The notes below the pieces were generated by a model that saw only the letters and a list, made by a program, of their open reading frames with translations, searched no databases and had not been told where the DNA came from. From JABDLO01 sp035327565 (GTDB lineage Bacteria; Bacteroidota; Bacteroidia; Chitinophagales; Saprospiraceae), in NCBI GenBank assembly GCA_035327565.1, contig DAOLDB010000003.1, positions 84,482 through 148,481 of the forward strand: DNA of 64,000 bases, given 5' to 3'. Both the position numbers and the translations under genes were made by a program. The first letter of the stretch is position 1; each line of letters starts with the position of its first letter. Below, one piece after another: positions 1 through 9,500 of the stretch.

Positions 1-104
1 TAGAATTCATCAGTCAAGGTAATATTATCTCAATGGAATGTTGTATCTGACAAGGTAATTTTTTCTTTAACAGGATTGTGTTACTGCAATTCTTTTCAGT
101 CTGA

Positions 105-833
105 CTATAGGGGGTTTACCACAGCCTCTTCTGAATCTGTGTCAAAAATAATTAGTCCTTCATTTTGGTCACCCAGTTGCCCTAACAGGAGGCCATTTTT
201 TGACCAGAGGGAACTCATTCCTGCACTCAGAAAATGGTCACAGAAACCTATGGAATTAACCATACACACAGGGATAGAAAATTTTTTGGCCATTGAGGAG
301 TAATGTTGAAATGCAACAGACAGGGTATGATGTGGTTTAGCTACACTGGCCAGATAAATGTCTGCACCTAGTTGGATGGCATTTTCGAAATGGTTGTTTT
401 GTAAACTTTCAAAGCAAATGGCAGGGGCAATTTTTTTGTTTTTAACTTTCAGGATGAGTTGTTCTTTGCCTGGGACGAAGAAGGGAAGTTCATCGGAATG
501 TAGTTTCTGTTTGGAATAGGTTTGTCTGGGTTGTGTTGGCTGCAATATGATCATACTGATTTTTATCCCTTCATGGGAATGGGTAGGAATACCTGCTGCG
601 ATGGTGACTTGGAATGAATCGCTTAAATGTTGGAATTCATCGAAAAGAAGATCGTCCTGGGTTGTAGCTAACTCTTTAGCCAATTCGGGTTCATATCCGG
701 AGATGGAGAGTTCAGGAAAGAAGACCACATCCGCCTGGTGAGCAATAGCCAGATTAATCATCCTTTTATGAGTGGCCACATTTGCCATCACATTGCCTTT
801 AAATGAGCGAATCTGTGCTATTGAAACTTTCAT
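105..833 (-). CDS. carbon-nitrogen hydrolase (nitrilase superfamily)
   Basis: Probable amidase or nitrilase-type hydrolase acting on a non-peptide C-N bond; the substrate cannot be told. The superfamily triad is visible: Glu in FFPELSISGYE, Lys in YSKQKLH and Cys in AICFESL. The chosen start is the Met of MKVSIAQ, which matches the usual first strand of the fold; an in-frame Met 13 codons upstream (872) would add a Lys-rich tail with no family support. About 242 residues is short but normal for single-domain members. It stands alone, and the gene on its left lies outside the window. The family is a confident call; the biological role is unknown. Confidence 0.85.
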   Translation of the reverse strand: MKVSIAQIRSFKGNVMANVATHKRMINLAIAHQADVVFFPELSISGYEPELAKELATTQDDLLFDEFQHLSDSFQVTIAAGIPTHSHEGIKISMIILQPTQPRQTYSKQKLHSDELPFFVPGKEQLILKVKNKKIAPAICFESLQNNHFENAIQLGADIYLASVAKPHHTLSVAFQHYSSMAKKFSIPVCMVNSIGFCDHFLSAGMSSLWSKNGLLLGQLGDQNEGLIIFDTDSEEAVVNPL

Positions 834-1834
834 TTTCTTATTTTTAAAAAATAACATCATCGTTCCATCCATTCATTCGGACGCTATTGGCATTTGACTA
901 AAACCGGTTGATGATTCTGTAAAAATTTTCCATTAAAGATACTTTATATTCATGATGTCAATACATTATTTACTTTGAAGCCTTTAAGATTTCCCACTGA
1001 TACAGCATTGTCTATAAAGGGCATTGGAATTGCCTTTTCGCCACAAGCAAACACATTGGGTATGAGGGTATTATGAAAAGCATTTCATTACAAAGAGAAA
1101 ACTTAAGAAGTTAAATATTCAATCCTGCAAAAAATACCAATAAAAAAAGTTTTTCTATTCCTAGTAATCCTAAGAATGCGTCATTAAGTACCAATAAAGG
1201 TCCCAAAATGATTGATAAAGTATATGTTGGATAACTGATTCACCCTATTTTTCAAGTGAAAATTTCAATCAATTTACACAAATATGTATATGGCTGTGCT
1301 TTGATTTCAGATTAAAGGTGAGTTTCTCTTGATTAATAAATACAATACTCAAACCACATTACTTAAACTCAAATGCATGATAGAATATCGGGAAAAGTGT
1401 GAAATCTAACCTGTTTCAATTTTTTACAGGGTGATAAATAAAAAGGTCTGAATAGCATTCTCAACGGGAGTCATTTCTTCCGGTAATAGTATAGTTAGGA
1501 GTAAACCCAAAAAAACAACCCATAATTGATTTAGTGTAAATGAACTCAACGAAATAACGACTACATCGAAATCAGAATCGTGAAATTTATACTTTACAAT
1601 TTTCGGGTTTGTCCAGGAACCTTTCAACAGGAATGCCCTGATTCTTTCATCATCATGGTTTGGCAAGCCCTACCCATCATTTAATTGTCTAAAAGCTGGA
1701 TTTGTCCTCAATATTTTTTAGATCACCTCATCCCCAGGGATTTTCAAATCTTAAGACTACTGTATAGTATATAAAGCAATACTTGACATCTCTAGTAAAA
1801 AGAATTGGGTTTGATTTTAAGAATTTCAAATGAT
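834..1834. other. long gap without a convincing gene
   Basis: About 1 kb of A+T-rich sequence. The only longer reading frame (1424-1666, minus, 80 codons) has one hydrophobic stretch near its C-terminus but no recognisable family, and I do not call it a gene. A shorter stop-bounded minus-strand frame at 950-1084 reads like a protein remnant and is listed separately. No tRNA, clear terminator or repeat was seen. Confidence 0.5.
950..1084 (-). pseudogene. possible C-terminal gene remnant
   Basis: The minus strand has a 44-codon frame ending in TGA that contains NVFACGEKAIPMPF. The composition looks protein-like, but there is no Met, and TGA and TAA lie directly upstream in frame. It may be the tail of a decayed gene. 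I do not recognise the family, and chance is a real alternative. Confidence 0.2.
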
Positions 1835-2347
1835 TCATCTGTGTTGGTCAATGAGAATAACATTTCCATCAGGGTCGGTTAATATAATACTAGCGGGTCC
1901 TGTTGACTCCTCGTCCGTTTCAGTAATCAATTGAATACCTTTTTCTTTAAGTTGTTGTTGAATGACTCTTACATCGTCAAAGTGTTCAAGATTCTCAGCA
2001 TTTTCATCCCAACCCGGGTTGAAAGTCAATATATTGCCTTCAAACATTCCCTGAAATAGCCCAATGAGTGAATTTTCATTTTTCATGATGAGATAGTTTT
2101 GACTTAGATCACCAGCAAACACTGAAAAGCCCAGATTATTATAAAAATCTTTAGAAACATTTAAGTCTTTTACACTCAGGCTTATTGAAAATGCTCCCAA
2201 TTTTAAATCTTCCATTTTCTCTTGATTTGATTTTTTTAAAGAATGATTAAAGTATGATTCTCTTTGATTTGTCAGGTAGTTATTGCTATAAAACCCAAAA
2301 ACAATTGTAGCCAGAATTCCCAGCAAAAGCGACATTGTTTTTTTCAT
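1835..2347 (-). CDS. VOC-family (glyoxalase/bleomycin-resistance-like) protein with N-terminal membrane anchor
   Basis: After a hydrophobic N-terminus (MKKTMSLLLGILATIVFGFY), a single vicinal-oxygen-chelate module begins near FSISLSVKDLNVSKDFYNNLGF and ends with the typical LTDPDGNVILIDQH strand. One module per chain implies a dimer in this family. The anchor suggests the domain faces the periplasm, which is uncommon for VOC proteins. The start is placed at MKKTM; an in-frame Met lies four codons earlier. Substrate and metal are unknown. It stands alone on the minus strand. Confidence 0.75.
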   Translation of the reverse strand: MKKTMSLLLGILATIVFGFYSNNYLTNQRESYFNHSLKKSNQEKMEDLKLGAFSISLSVKDLNVSKDFYNNLGFSVFAGDLSQNYLIMKNENSLIGLFQGMFEGNILTFNPGWDENAENLEHFDDVRVIQQQLKEKGIQLITETDEESTGPASIILTDPDGNVILIDQHR

Positions 2348-2644
2348 ATTTCTATACATTTATTAATTCTTTCAATGTGCCGGATCGGTGAAAAATAAAG
2401 GCCATGCTGACCCTGCCTGTTTGACTAATCCGGGTTTCATTCCTTGCTGTTAAAAATAGTGAAATTGTTCCAAATCAAATAGGTTCAGATTGGACATTGT
2501 TGGAGGAAAAAATATAACCCTGTAGTTTTTGACTCCTGATAGATCATTATTTATTCAGATTCAGCAAGTAAAGCTCGACTCACTTTGAATCCAATAAACA
2601 TTTAAAAAAAAAATTGATTAAAGAGCTTTGGAGATTTAGACTAT

Positions 2645-2965
2645 TCAATTTTTTACATAATCAATATGATAAAGGGTTCGCTCTGAACTTTCACAGATTT
2701 CAGTGAATTGTTGATACAATTTACTCACCCGGTTGTTTGTCAACCATTGATATTTTTGAAATCCAATATGTATAAAATCACGTAATTCGGATTCTATAAC
2801 AAGAATATATGAAGGACCGGTGATGTCTGTGAGCATTCTGACTTTGACCTCTTTATCCTTTCTGTCTTGTGTATCGACGTTTATGGTTCGGATGATTTCC
2901 AGCCAAATGGCTTTTGCTTCTTTCATCCTGCCAAACCGGATGCGAAAAACGTTCCGTTCTATCAT
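2645..2965 (-). CDS. small conserved-looking protein, possibly dimeric alpha/beta barrel-like
   Basis: About 106 residues, no signal peptide and no membrane segment. The pattern of an N-terminal strand (ERNVFRIRFGRMKEAKAIW), a helix, then a central strand (GPSYILVIESEL) resembles NIPSNAP or ABM-like dimeric ferredoxin-fold proteins, but no signature residue confirms it. It lies 30 bp downstream of the DUF1579-like gene on the same strand and is probably co-transcribed with it. Function unknown. Confidence 0.5.
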   Translation of the reverse strand: MIERNVFRIRFGRMKEAKAIWLEIIRTINVDTQDRKDKEVKVRMLTDITGPSYILVIESELRDFIHIGFQKYQWLTNNRVSKLYQQFTEICESSERTLYHIDYVKN

Positions 2966-2995
2966 CATATATGAAAATATTTAATGTTTACTATT

Positions 2996-3526
2996 TCAGT
3001 TACTTTGCCTGTAAAATATACCTTGTGCTTTATATAATAATGCACCATCCAGCACAGCAACAAGGGAGATTTCAAACGAATTATTGTCCATTTTAATCAT
3101 ATCTATGGTTTCAAAAAATTCTTGAGCACCTTTATTTTCTCTGGCTTCCATATAAAAATGATTTGGACTTTTCCATGTGCCTATGTGATTATGTGTGGTT
3201 CCGAAGTTATCCACAGTAAACCAATGAATTTTTTCATCATGTTCATTATAGCCTATGACATTGATTCCCCTAAGACTTCCCAACTCCTGAGAATCGAACC
3301 ATTCATCGACATACATTCCATAGCCGGCTGCTGATTTTTTAAAATCCATGAAGTACATGACAGAAAAAGTGTCCTGACCCATGATCATTATGGAGTTGCT
3401 TTGCCAACGACCTTCAAGTTTCATCAACCGTACCAGGTCTTGGGGTATATCCTGTGAATATACCTCTGTAGAAATTAATATCAGCGCCATTGTCGCAAAA
3501 ACGGATTTAAAAATTAACTTTCTCAT
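2996..3526 (-). CDS. secreted DUF1579-like protein
   Basis: A clear signal peptide (about residues 1-24, ending near EVYSQ) precedes a lipocalin-like beta-rich domain. The repeated pattern of Trp/Gly strands (LEGRWQSNSIM, IHWFTVDNFG, HIGTWKSPNHFYMEAREN) resembles DUF1579 proteins, which are predicted to be small periplasmic beta-barrels of unknown ligand. It is the first gene of a likely two-gene unit with the 106-residue protein 30 bp downstream. The family call is moderate and no function is asserted. Confidence 0.6.
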   Translation of the reverse strand: MRKLIFKSVFATMALILISTEVYSQDIPQDLVRLMKLEGRWQSNSIMIMGQDTFSVMYFMDFKKSAAGYGMYVDEWFDSQELGSLRGINVIGYNEHDEKIHWFTVDNFGTTHNHIGTWKSPNHFYMEARENKGAQEFFETIDMIKMDNNSFEISLVAVLDGALLYKAQGIFYRQSN

Positions 3527-3599
3527 AATTCTATATTTTTGGTTATTTTACCATAGATACAGAAAGAGTTAAAAAAGTTCGGATGGAAGGAAATAAAAA

Positions 3600-4526
3600 T
3601 TAAATGATACGGGGAGAGTCATACACATGACAGGTTTTTACCGATTTTTGATCTTCCCTGAACAAGACTATGATTGTGGAATGAGCACAGCGATCGGGAT
3701 ATTCTATGGAGTTGGTGTTAAAGCCTTCAAGTATGGAAATGTTACCACAAGTGTTTACTTCTTTTAAATTAAAACGGCTTCCATATTTTAAATCGTCGTT
3801 GAATTCAGCTTCCAACAGCTTCCTCCCTACAGCAAGCTTACTGCTTGTAAACCGGAGTTGCAGATTTAAATTGAAGTGATTGATGAATTCTCTTCGGGCC
3901 TCAGGGTCGTCGTAGAAACTTTTCCAAATGTCGTGATAGTAAGCTGCCCATTGTTTGGATTCAATCCAGACTTTATCGGAAGAATCACTATAATGTGAGT
4001 ACAGTGAAATCAGCTTTTCTCTCGCCGCTGCCAATCGACTGCGTACCGTTCCAATCGGAATATCCAGGATCATTGCAATTTCTTCATATTTTATAAAGCT
4101 GCTAAAATAGCGAAGCAAAACGCAGGAGCGTAATTCAGATGACAGATTGCTCAATGTATCAAATATTTGTTGACTGTCCTCCAGGTTTTCCAGATGTTGT
4201 TCAATGGATTCATCAATAAAAGCATCTTTCGATGCATTAGTGAGAGAGTGAAATAATGATTTTTCTTTACGCAGTATTAAGTAACAATTATTAATGAGTA
4301 TTTTTTTTAGCCACGGATAAAATAAAGTAATATCCCGAAGGGAAGACATGTGGGTATGTGCAGAAATGTAAGTGTCCTGAATAACGTCCTGGGCCATTGG
4401 ATTGCCAACGAGCCGCAACGCATGAGTGTACAATTGTGGATAATATTGCTGAAATAGTAAAGCCAGGGATTCTGAGTTGCCGTTTTTGGCCTCTATTACT
4501 CTTTGTATTTCAGTATTTTTTGTCAT
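3600..4526 (-). CDS. ECF-type RNA polymerase sigma factor with C-terminal extension
   Basis: Region 2 covers about residues 10-85 (ALLFQQYYPQLYTHALRLVG...AQDVIQDTYISA), and region 4 about 125-175 with the helix-turn-helix YEEIAMILDIPIGTVRSRLAAAREKL. A further 130 residues follow region 4, far more than a minimal ECF factor. Several ECF groups carry a SnoaL/NTF2-like C-terminal regulatory domain, and the length and strand pattern here are compatible with that. No anti-sigma gene is adjacent, which fits autoregulation by the tail (inference). It presumably directs RNA polymerase to a small regulon that cannot be identified here. Confidence 0.85.
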   Translation of the reverse strand: MTKNTEIQRVIEAKNGNSESLALLFQQYYPQLYTHALRLVGNPMAQDVIQDTYISAHTHMSSLRDITLFYPWLKKILINNCYLILRKEKSLFHSLTNASKDAFIDESIEQHLENLEDSQQIFDTLSNLSSELRSCVLLRYFSSFIKYEEIAMILDIPIGTVRSRLAAAREKLISLYSHYSDSSDKVWIESKQWAAYYHDIWKSFYDDPEARREFINHFNLNLQLRFTSSKLAVGRKLLEAEFNDDLKYGSRFNLKEVNTCGNISILEGFNTNSIEYPDRCAHSTIIVLFREDQKSVKTCHVYDSPRII

Positions 4527-4660
4527 GAAGTCAGTAGGTATTCATTGACACAAATCACCAACCATCAACATAATGTTACCTAAACTACGGATACTCTATG
4601 AATATAAATACAAGTTTTAAAGTTGCAAAGCAAAGAGTGTGTAATTTCTGACAATTTTGT

Positions 4661-5368
4661 CTACTTCTTAATTTTATTCCCCTTATTGTCATAATTCTTA
4701 AATGGAAAATAGTCCAGCACGTCATATTTCCAAACATTGGTTGGGAAAATGACTACAAGATTTGCAGTTTTATCTCCAATATTTTTAAATGCGTGGGGTA
4801 CCATGGGAGGAATATTAATGATGTAGGGTGCAGTGATTTTGAATATTGTGTCACCCAAAGCATATAGAATCTCACCTTCCAGAAGCACGTGAGACTCTTC
4901 CCCCTCATGAGTGTGCATAGGAGGGGCACCGCCCGGAAACGTTTCAGTAATACCTATTACAAGGTTTTGATACCCATGTTTGTAGCCTTCCATCACATGG
5001 ACGTATTCACCTGGACCTGGATTGATGACGGGTAAGTCTTCCACTTTTGAGGCATGATTTTTCCAATTCGTTAAGTTTTTGGTTTCGTACCCGGGAGGTA
5101 CTGTTCTTCGCTCTAAAACCTTATGAGAATGATGTTGACGATGTAAATATTCAATGATTGAATCCGGAATGGATTTAATTTCTTCTAAGAGATTATCAAT
5201 CGAAAAAGTCTCTAAGGTGGAATGTTCGTGATGATGACCATCTTCACCATGGCCATGGGAGTGTGAATGGACGGCATTTTTATTATCGGATGATTTTTGG
5301 CTTTGATTGCATGCTATCATACCCATTATAGCAAAAGGTGTGAGCAAGATACAAGTTGTTTTTTTCAT
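4661..5368 (-). CDS. cupin-domain lipoprotein with His-rich linker
   Basis: The N-terminus has a lipobox (MGMIAC, Cys20), so this is an outer- or inner-membrane lipoprotein. A His-rich run (HSHSHGHGEDGHHHEH) follows, probably metal-binding. The C-terminal half holds a cupin: motif 1 is PPMHTHEGEESHVLLEGE and motif 2 is around INIPPMVPHAFKN, giving the usual three His plus Glu. A quercetinase-like or sensing role is possible but unproven. The Cys, His run and intact cupin metal site together suggest an extracytoplasmic metal-dependent protein. It stands alone. Confidence 0.75.
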   Translation of the reverse strand: MKKTTCILLTPFAIMGMIACNQSQKSSDNKNAVHSHSHGHGEDGHHHEHSTLETFSIDNLLEEIKSIPDSIIEYLHRQHHSHKVLERRTVPPGYETKNLTNWKNHASKVEDLPVINPGPGEYVHVMEGYKHGYQNLVIGITETFPGGAPPMHTHEGEESHVLLEGEILYALGDTIFKITAPYIINIPPMVPHAFKNIGDKTANLVVIFPTNVWKYDVLDYFPFKNYDNKGNKIKK

Positions 5369-5806
5369 GGATGTTGTTTTAAGTGGGAAAATAATTTATA
5401 ATTAAACGCGAAAGCGAATGGATGGGAGCAGTCAATGTTTTCAGCCACAGTAGATGAGACATATGGCAAATATTGTAGCGAATGTAAGAATTTTTTTTAA
5501 AATTCCACAAGGTTTAAGCTTAAAATCAACAGATTAGGAAAAGTATGCTTGAATGTTCAACAATAGGAAGGATTGAATTTTGTAAGCGCTTCTTCAGCAG
5601 TCTACATATATACAAAAAATGGAGCATTTTATAAAAACCTTGCTGGTTTTCCTTTTTTTTCACTTTTAAAATATGGCACTTTTCTGTACTGCGAAGCACA
5701 GAATTCCCTGACATAGTCGAAATAATTCTAGTTGCCAATAGGGGGAGACGGGCAACTGTAGCTCGTATTCCCACAATGTCATTTATGCCTCCCGGATCAT
5801 TTGTTA
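5369..5806. other. gap; no convincing gene
   Basis: A minus-strand frame at 5526-5774 (82 codons) has no domain and unusual composition. Within it, TTGCC at about 5731 and GGCAA at about 5752 form short inverted arms. The translated string NSVLRSTEKCHIL looks familiar as part of a recurring intergenic sequence in this phylum, but I cannot verify that. Otherwise nothing is seen. Confidence 0.35.
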
Positions 5807-6304
5807 TTACTGCCCCTGACTGACCCAGCCTGGTGTATTGTCAATAGTTTGTCGGAGCAATAAATTTAACTGAGCTGCATGGTGTTGAATATGCCGTATA
5901 TTGTAAATTATGATTTCAAGTAGCGAGTAATTTTTCCTGTTATTTATCCATCGATCGCTCAATGCTTCGAGGGTAAGTCCAGTGATCAGTTGTTTAGCTT
6001 TTTGACGGCAATGATGTATATAGGAAAGCAGTTCTGCTTTTGTATAGGTACGTTCTGGTTTTTTGCCGGAAGGGTCAAACTCTGAAAAGGTGAAAGGAGT
6101 GGGAGGTGCAAAGTGCTCAGGTTTAAATGATAAATAGTAGTCAGTCCAAAAAATGCAGTGAAAGGATGAATACCAAAAATTCAATGCATTATCCCATTGT
6201 TCATCAGGGCACATGATGATTGCATTTTCAAGCATATCAAGACTTGCTCCCATTTGGTTCCATAGGGATTCTTTGATCCATTGTGAATTGTCCATTGTTT
6301 TCAT
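5807..6304 (-). CDS. DinB-like four-helix bundle protein
   Basis: About 165 residues, all helical. A first metal-ligand His sits in SSFHCIFWTDYYL, and a late His pair in IRHIQHHAAQLNLLL fits the DinB/YfiT His triad. These proteins are putative metal-dependent transferases or hydrolases, often of unknown substrate. The start is set at the Met of MKTMDNSQW; the longer in-frame start at 6328 adds only eight residues. It is isolated on the minus strand. Confidence 0.75.
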   Translation of the reverse strand: MKTMDNSQWIKESLWNQMGASLDMLENAIIMCPDEQWDNALNFWYSSFHCIFWTDYYLSFKPEHFAPPTPFTFSEFDPSGKKPERTYTKAELLSYIHHCRQKAKQLITGLTLEALSDRWINNRKNYSLLEIIIYNIRHIQHHAAQLNLLLRQTIDNTPGWVSQGQ

Positions 6305-6461
6305 ATAAAAATATAAGGAACCAGTCAAGATAGTTACCTATTTGTTAGGGGTATAAGCGATATATTTCAATTGAACAAAATTTTCATCTAAAGAAGGGGT
6401 GTAGATATAAAATTATTCCATATCCTTATAAAAAAAACTTAAATATTTATTCATTCTTACA

Positions 6462-6902
6462 TTAGTGTTTAAAGACCCATTCCAGCACTTCCCCATCTTC
6501 CTCATCATACACCCACCCTATGGATTCGAAGCCACTTTTTTCCAAGACTTTCATTGAAGCAATATTATCGGGTAATGTACGGGCAGTAACCAAAACAGAT
6601 GAATCGTTATGAAGGGCTATAGCCACCAGATGTTTGCAAATTTTGGTACCCACTCCCTGTCCTTCGTAACCCTGGAAGGTGCCGTAGGATATCTCTACCT
6701 TCCCTAGTTTGGGTTCTCCTTTAAATCCGCCACCTCCAATGATTTTACCGGTTTCACCACTTACAAAATAGGCAATCCAGGGCTTCTTAAAGCCCGACTT
6801 TTTATAATGGTCTTTGAATACCTGTAGTATAACAGAACATTCAGGATTATCCAGAAATGAATTATTCCATTCATCATCCAATTCTATGGGTAAAAATTTC
6901 AT
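6462..6902 (-). CDS. GNAT-family N-acetyltransferase
   Basis: A 146-residue single-domain GNAT. Motif A (acetyl-CoA pyrophosphate loop) is YEGQGVGTKICKHLVAIAL. The preceding strand is KVEISYGTF, and the following SMKVLEKSGFESIGWVYDEEDGEVLEWVF is the usual motif B and closing strands. The match is to RimJ-like small-molecule or protein acetyltransferases (N-terminal strand KFLPIELDDEW), but the acceptor is unknown. It stands alone. Confidence 0.85.
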   Translation of the reverse strand: MKFLPIELDDEWNNSFLDNPECSVILQVFKDHYKKSGFKKPWIAYFVSGETGKIIGGGGFKGEPKLGKVEISYGTFQGYEGQGVGTKICKHLVAIALHNDSSVLVTARTLPDNIASMKVLEKSGFESIGWVYDEEDGEVLEWVFKH

Positions 6903-7134
6903 GATTCCATTTGATTTATTCCGGCATTTTGTATTATTTTTTCAAAATGGGAGGATATTGGTTAGTGTTTATAAAGTCACAAAAATATTCATAACAGTGA
7001 TCACTTGATTAAATATATAATTTCCAATGTAATTCATTCAAAACAAATACCAAAATAAAAAATATAATCCAAGGACAGATTAAAAAATTTCATGGATATC
7101 CGTTGGATAGATGATGAGTGGTTTTGAAGCAAAA

Positions 7135-7836
7135 TCAATACCAATTATGCAAAAAGCTTGTTCCGAAACCGGAACTTTGAAGCACAAAACTCATCACCAT
7201 GCACAGCCAATACAATCCAAAACACATCCATGACAAAGGATAGATTTTTTTATGCTTCTGGTAATCATGTAACAACAAACTTGAGGTAAACAAAAATAAA
7301 ATTACAAAAACGGTCAAGAAACCTACAACGGGATGATTAAACAGATTTCCAACCTTCTCTCCCAATCTGAATACCGAAGCAAAAAGAAATACAATGCCTG
7401 AATATAGCATGAGCCGTTTATGAACATGGGCTGTTTTCCACTGGAGGATGGCGATGCTAATAAATGCAATGAAAAGGATATTCATAAAAATATCCAACCA
7501 TAAAATTTGTACAAGATCGGGTTCTATTTCCTTAACGGTCGAATTTATATCTTTTGCCAATTTTGCCGGCCGGGAGGGGAGAAGATAGATTACCCACTCT
7601 GTTGAAAGTACCACCAGTAATGCTAACGCTGCACCAAAACGCCCCATTGATTTATGAATAGAAAATTTATTTACTGTAATCCACCGGGTTTGTATTACTA
7701 AAAAGATGTACCATACCGTTAAGATGACTCCATGAATTATGTGTGGAAGAGGTAAGCCTATGGGGTAAAAGGGATTTTCAGATACCATAAACTTCAAATA
7801 AAAACTGGGGGTAAACCCTAAAAAAACTATGATCAA
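7135..7836 (-). CDS. DUF2306-like multi-pass membrane protein (second of a tandem pair)
   Basis: Seven or so hydrophobic segments. It is a paralogue of the gene immediately upstream: FLGFTPSFYLKF matches FLGFYPSYYSTF, and NKFSIHKSMGRFG matches QQIKLHRWIGKFS. No ATG precedes the conserved part. The first acceptable codon is TTG at 7836. The homologous N-terminus appears to continue upstream in frame (FYTIAKLQ) to a TGA at 7879-7881, where only ATT or ATA codons could initiate. The start is therefore uncertain, or the gene has lost its start. Function unknown; probably co-transcribed with its paralogue. Confidence 0.65.
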   Translation of the reverse strand: MIIVFLGFTPSFYLKFMVSENPFYPIGLPLPHIIHGVILTVWYIFLVIQTRWITVNKFSIHKSMGRFGAALALLVVLSTEWVIYLLPSRPAKLAKDINSTVKEIEPDLVQILWLDIFMNILFIAFISIAILQWKTAHVHKRLMLYSGIVFLFASVFRLGEKVGNLFNHPVVGFLTVFVILFLFTSSLLLHDYQKHKKIYPLSWMCFGLYWLCMVMSFVLQSSGFGTSFLHNWY

Positions 7837-7887
7837 CTGTAATTTAGCAATGGTATAAAAATATGTTGATCGAATTATTCAGTGATA

Positions 7888-8661
7888 TCAGAATGTGTAA
7901 AAAATAATTGCTGCCAATCTATCCCATACAGAGTTGAATGGCAAGTAATAAAAAAAGAATACTCCCATCATATGAATATAAAGCACAGTACCCGATGGCC
8001 ATAAAGGTATATTTCTCTTATGGTGAAATAATAGCAAGGCCCCAAAAATAAGAAATACAAATCCGAAAACAAAATTTTCAGCAAAGGCATTAAACTCCCA
8101 ACTCATTGCTTCAAAGATATGTCCTATAAGTCGGTCCCCTGACGGCCCCAGTATTGTCAAAACAGCTCCAAGCATAAAAGGAGCATGTGCATAGGTTTTC
8201 TTGCGAAAGATAAATCCTAAAGTATAATAAATGAGCAGCCACATGAAATAAATAAAGCCAATGACCACAAAATCACCCGCTTTAGTTATTGAATCGGCTC
8301 CTTCAGGATAATAACCGGATGGAGCTACTTCGTCTCCATCAAAGACTCTCTGATAGCCGGACCGGAGCACAAAATATCCAACCATCAAAATCATAGGCAA
8401 AAGTACAATACTGAACTTTCCAATCCATCTATGCAATTTGATTTGTTGGGTTTTAATCAGCCATGGCTGGATGATGGCCACAGCCAGCCACAGTACCATC
8501 AATGCTGAATGTAAATGAATAACTCCTGTAGCTTGAAATGTGGAATAATAACTGGGATAAAATCCTAGAAATGTAATGGGAATGAGTATTAAAAGCACCC
8601 AGGGAGTGTAGGGAAAAAGCAATTTGTTGATTAAGTCCGGGGCATTCTTTGTTTTACTCAT
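7888..8661 (-). CDS. DUF2306-like multi-pass membrane protein (first of a tandem pair)
   Basis: A 257-residue inner-membrane protein with about seven transmembrane helices. Conserved His residues are placed between helices (IHLHSALMVLW, KLHRWIGKFS), as in DUF2306 and related cytochrome-like membrane families. It has a good ATG start (MSKTKNAPDL). The paralogue begins about 50 bp downstream on the same strand, so the two were probably made by a local duplication. The His pattern could bind haem or metal; this is inference only. Confidence 0.7.
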   Translation of the reverse strand: MSKTKNAPDLINKLLFPYTPWVLLILIPITFLGFYPSYYSTFQATGVIHLHSALMVLWLAVAIIQPWLIKTQQIKLHRWIGKFSIVLLPMILMVGYFVLRSGYQRVFDGDEVAPSGYYPEGADSITKAGDFVVIGFIYFMWLLIYYTLGFIFRKKTYAHAPFMLGAVLTILGPSGDRLIGHIFEAMSWEFNAFAENFVFGFVFLIFGALLLFHHKRNIPLWPSGTVLYIHMMGVFFFYYLPFNSVWDRLAAIIFYTF

Positions 8662-9110
8662 CCATTCCTACATGAGCTTAATTTTGTTAACTATTCATCT
8701 GTTCAATGGTATATGTTTTTCAAAGTTCTTATTCATTTTTAGTGTGAATACCGGTCTACAATGGAAGGCCTGATATATGCAATGGCATGTATATAAAAAC
8801 TTCCAGTTAAATATAATCAAAACTAAAAAGGTTTGCTGTTTCTGAATTAAAATTTATGATAAATTTTTAATCCACCCTTACTGTTGTATGAAAATGAGTT
8901 TAAGTGATGAGACAAGTCTACACAGTGATCGCATTAAATCAGAAAGTTTGCATGTCAAGCGGCATAAGTAAAAGTTTTATTGAGGATGTTGATACTGAAA
9001 TATCTTTTTTAAACTTAAATTGTATTTATGCCTTTAGCCAATGGATGTTAGAAAAGCAGATAATTTAACTTCAACACAAGCTACTTTCCAATATTGACGT
9101 TTATCAGCCA
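8662..9110. other. gap; nothing recognised
   Basis: A+T-rich sequence between two minus-strand membrane-protein genes. The longest reading frames are below 30 codons. No hairpin with a T-run and no repeat was seen. Confidence 0.5.
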
Positions 9111-9500
9111 TTAATTTCCAAAGTGGTTTATAAAATAGTGGTTCTTAAATAAAAGGAACAAGATCGTGATATATGCTGCAAATTCTGCACCCATGGCGAG
9201 GTATTTCGTTTTGCTAGTCATATATCCAAATGTCTCAATGATACAAACCAAAGCCATCAGACTATAAGCCAAAGCCATAATTTGTGGTGTTTTGACCCAT
9301 TGAGTCAAATACCCGTAAATGAAGCAAACAGAAGCAAAAAGCACAGATCCCCAATGAATCACCAATACCCAAGGGGGAAACGCAGGATTGGTTAAGGGTT
9401 TCCAGGGAACTTTGTAATAAATCATTTCAACGATGCCTCCGGCTGCCCAAAAGAATAATATAAAATGAATGATCAATAATGCGAAACCTAATATCTGCAT
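9111..9500 (-). CDS. small four-helix membrane protein
   Basis: 129 residues with four predicted membrane helices (about 5-25, 45-65, 75-92 and 98-118). A conserved-looking GGIVEMIYYKVPWKPLTNPAFPPW loop follows helix 1. The general layout resembles small DoxX-like or DUF-type membrane proteins, but I do not recognise a named family. It lies 150 bp from its nearest neighbour and is probably monocistronic. Function unknown. Confidence 0.55.
   Translation of the reverse strand: MQILGFALLIIHFILFFWAAGGIVEMIYYKVPWKPLTNPAFPPWVLVIHWGSVLFASVCFIYGYLTQWVKTPQIMALAYSLMALVCIIETFGYMTSKTKYLAMGAEFAAYITILFLLFKNHYFINHFGN

Noticed and set aside
1424..1666. 80-codon minus-strand frame as a small membrane protein gene
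   Set aside because: One hydrophobic stretch only, no family resemblance and no good ribosome site; it lies in an A+T-rich gap where such frames arise by chance.
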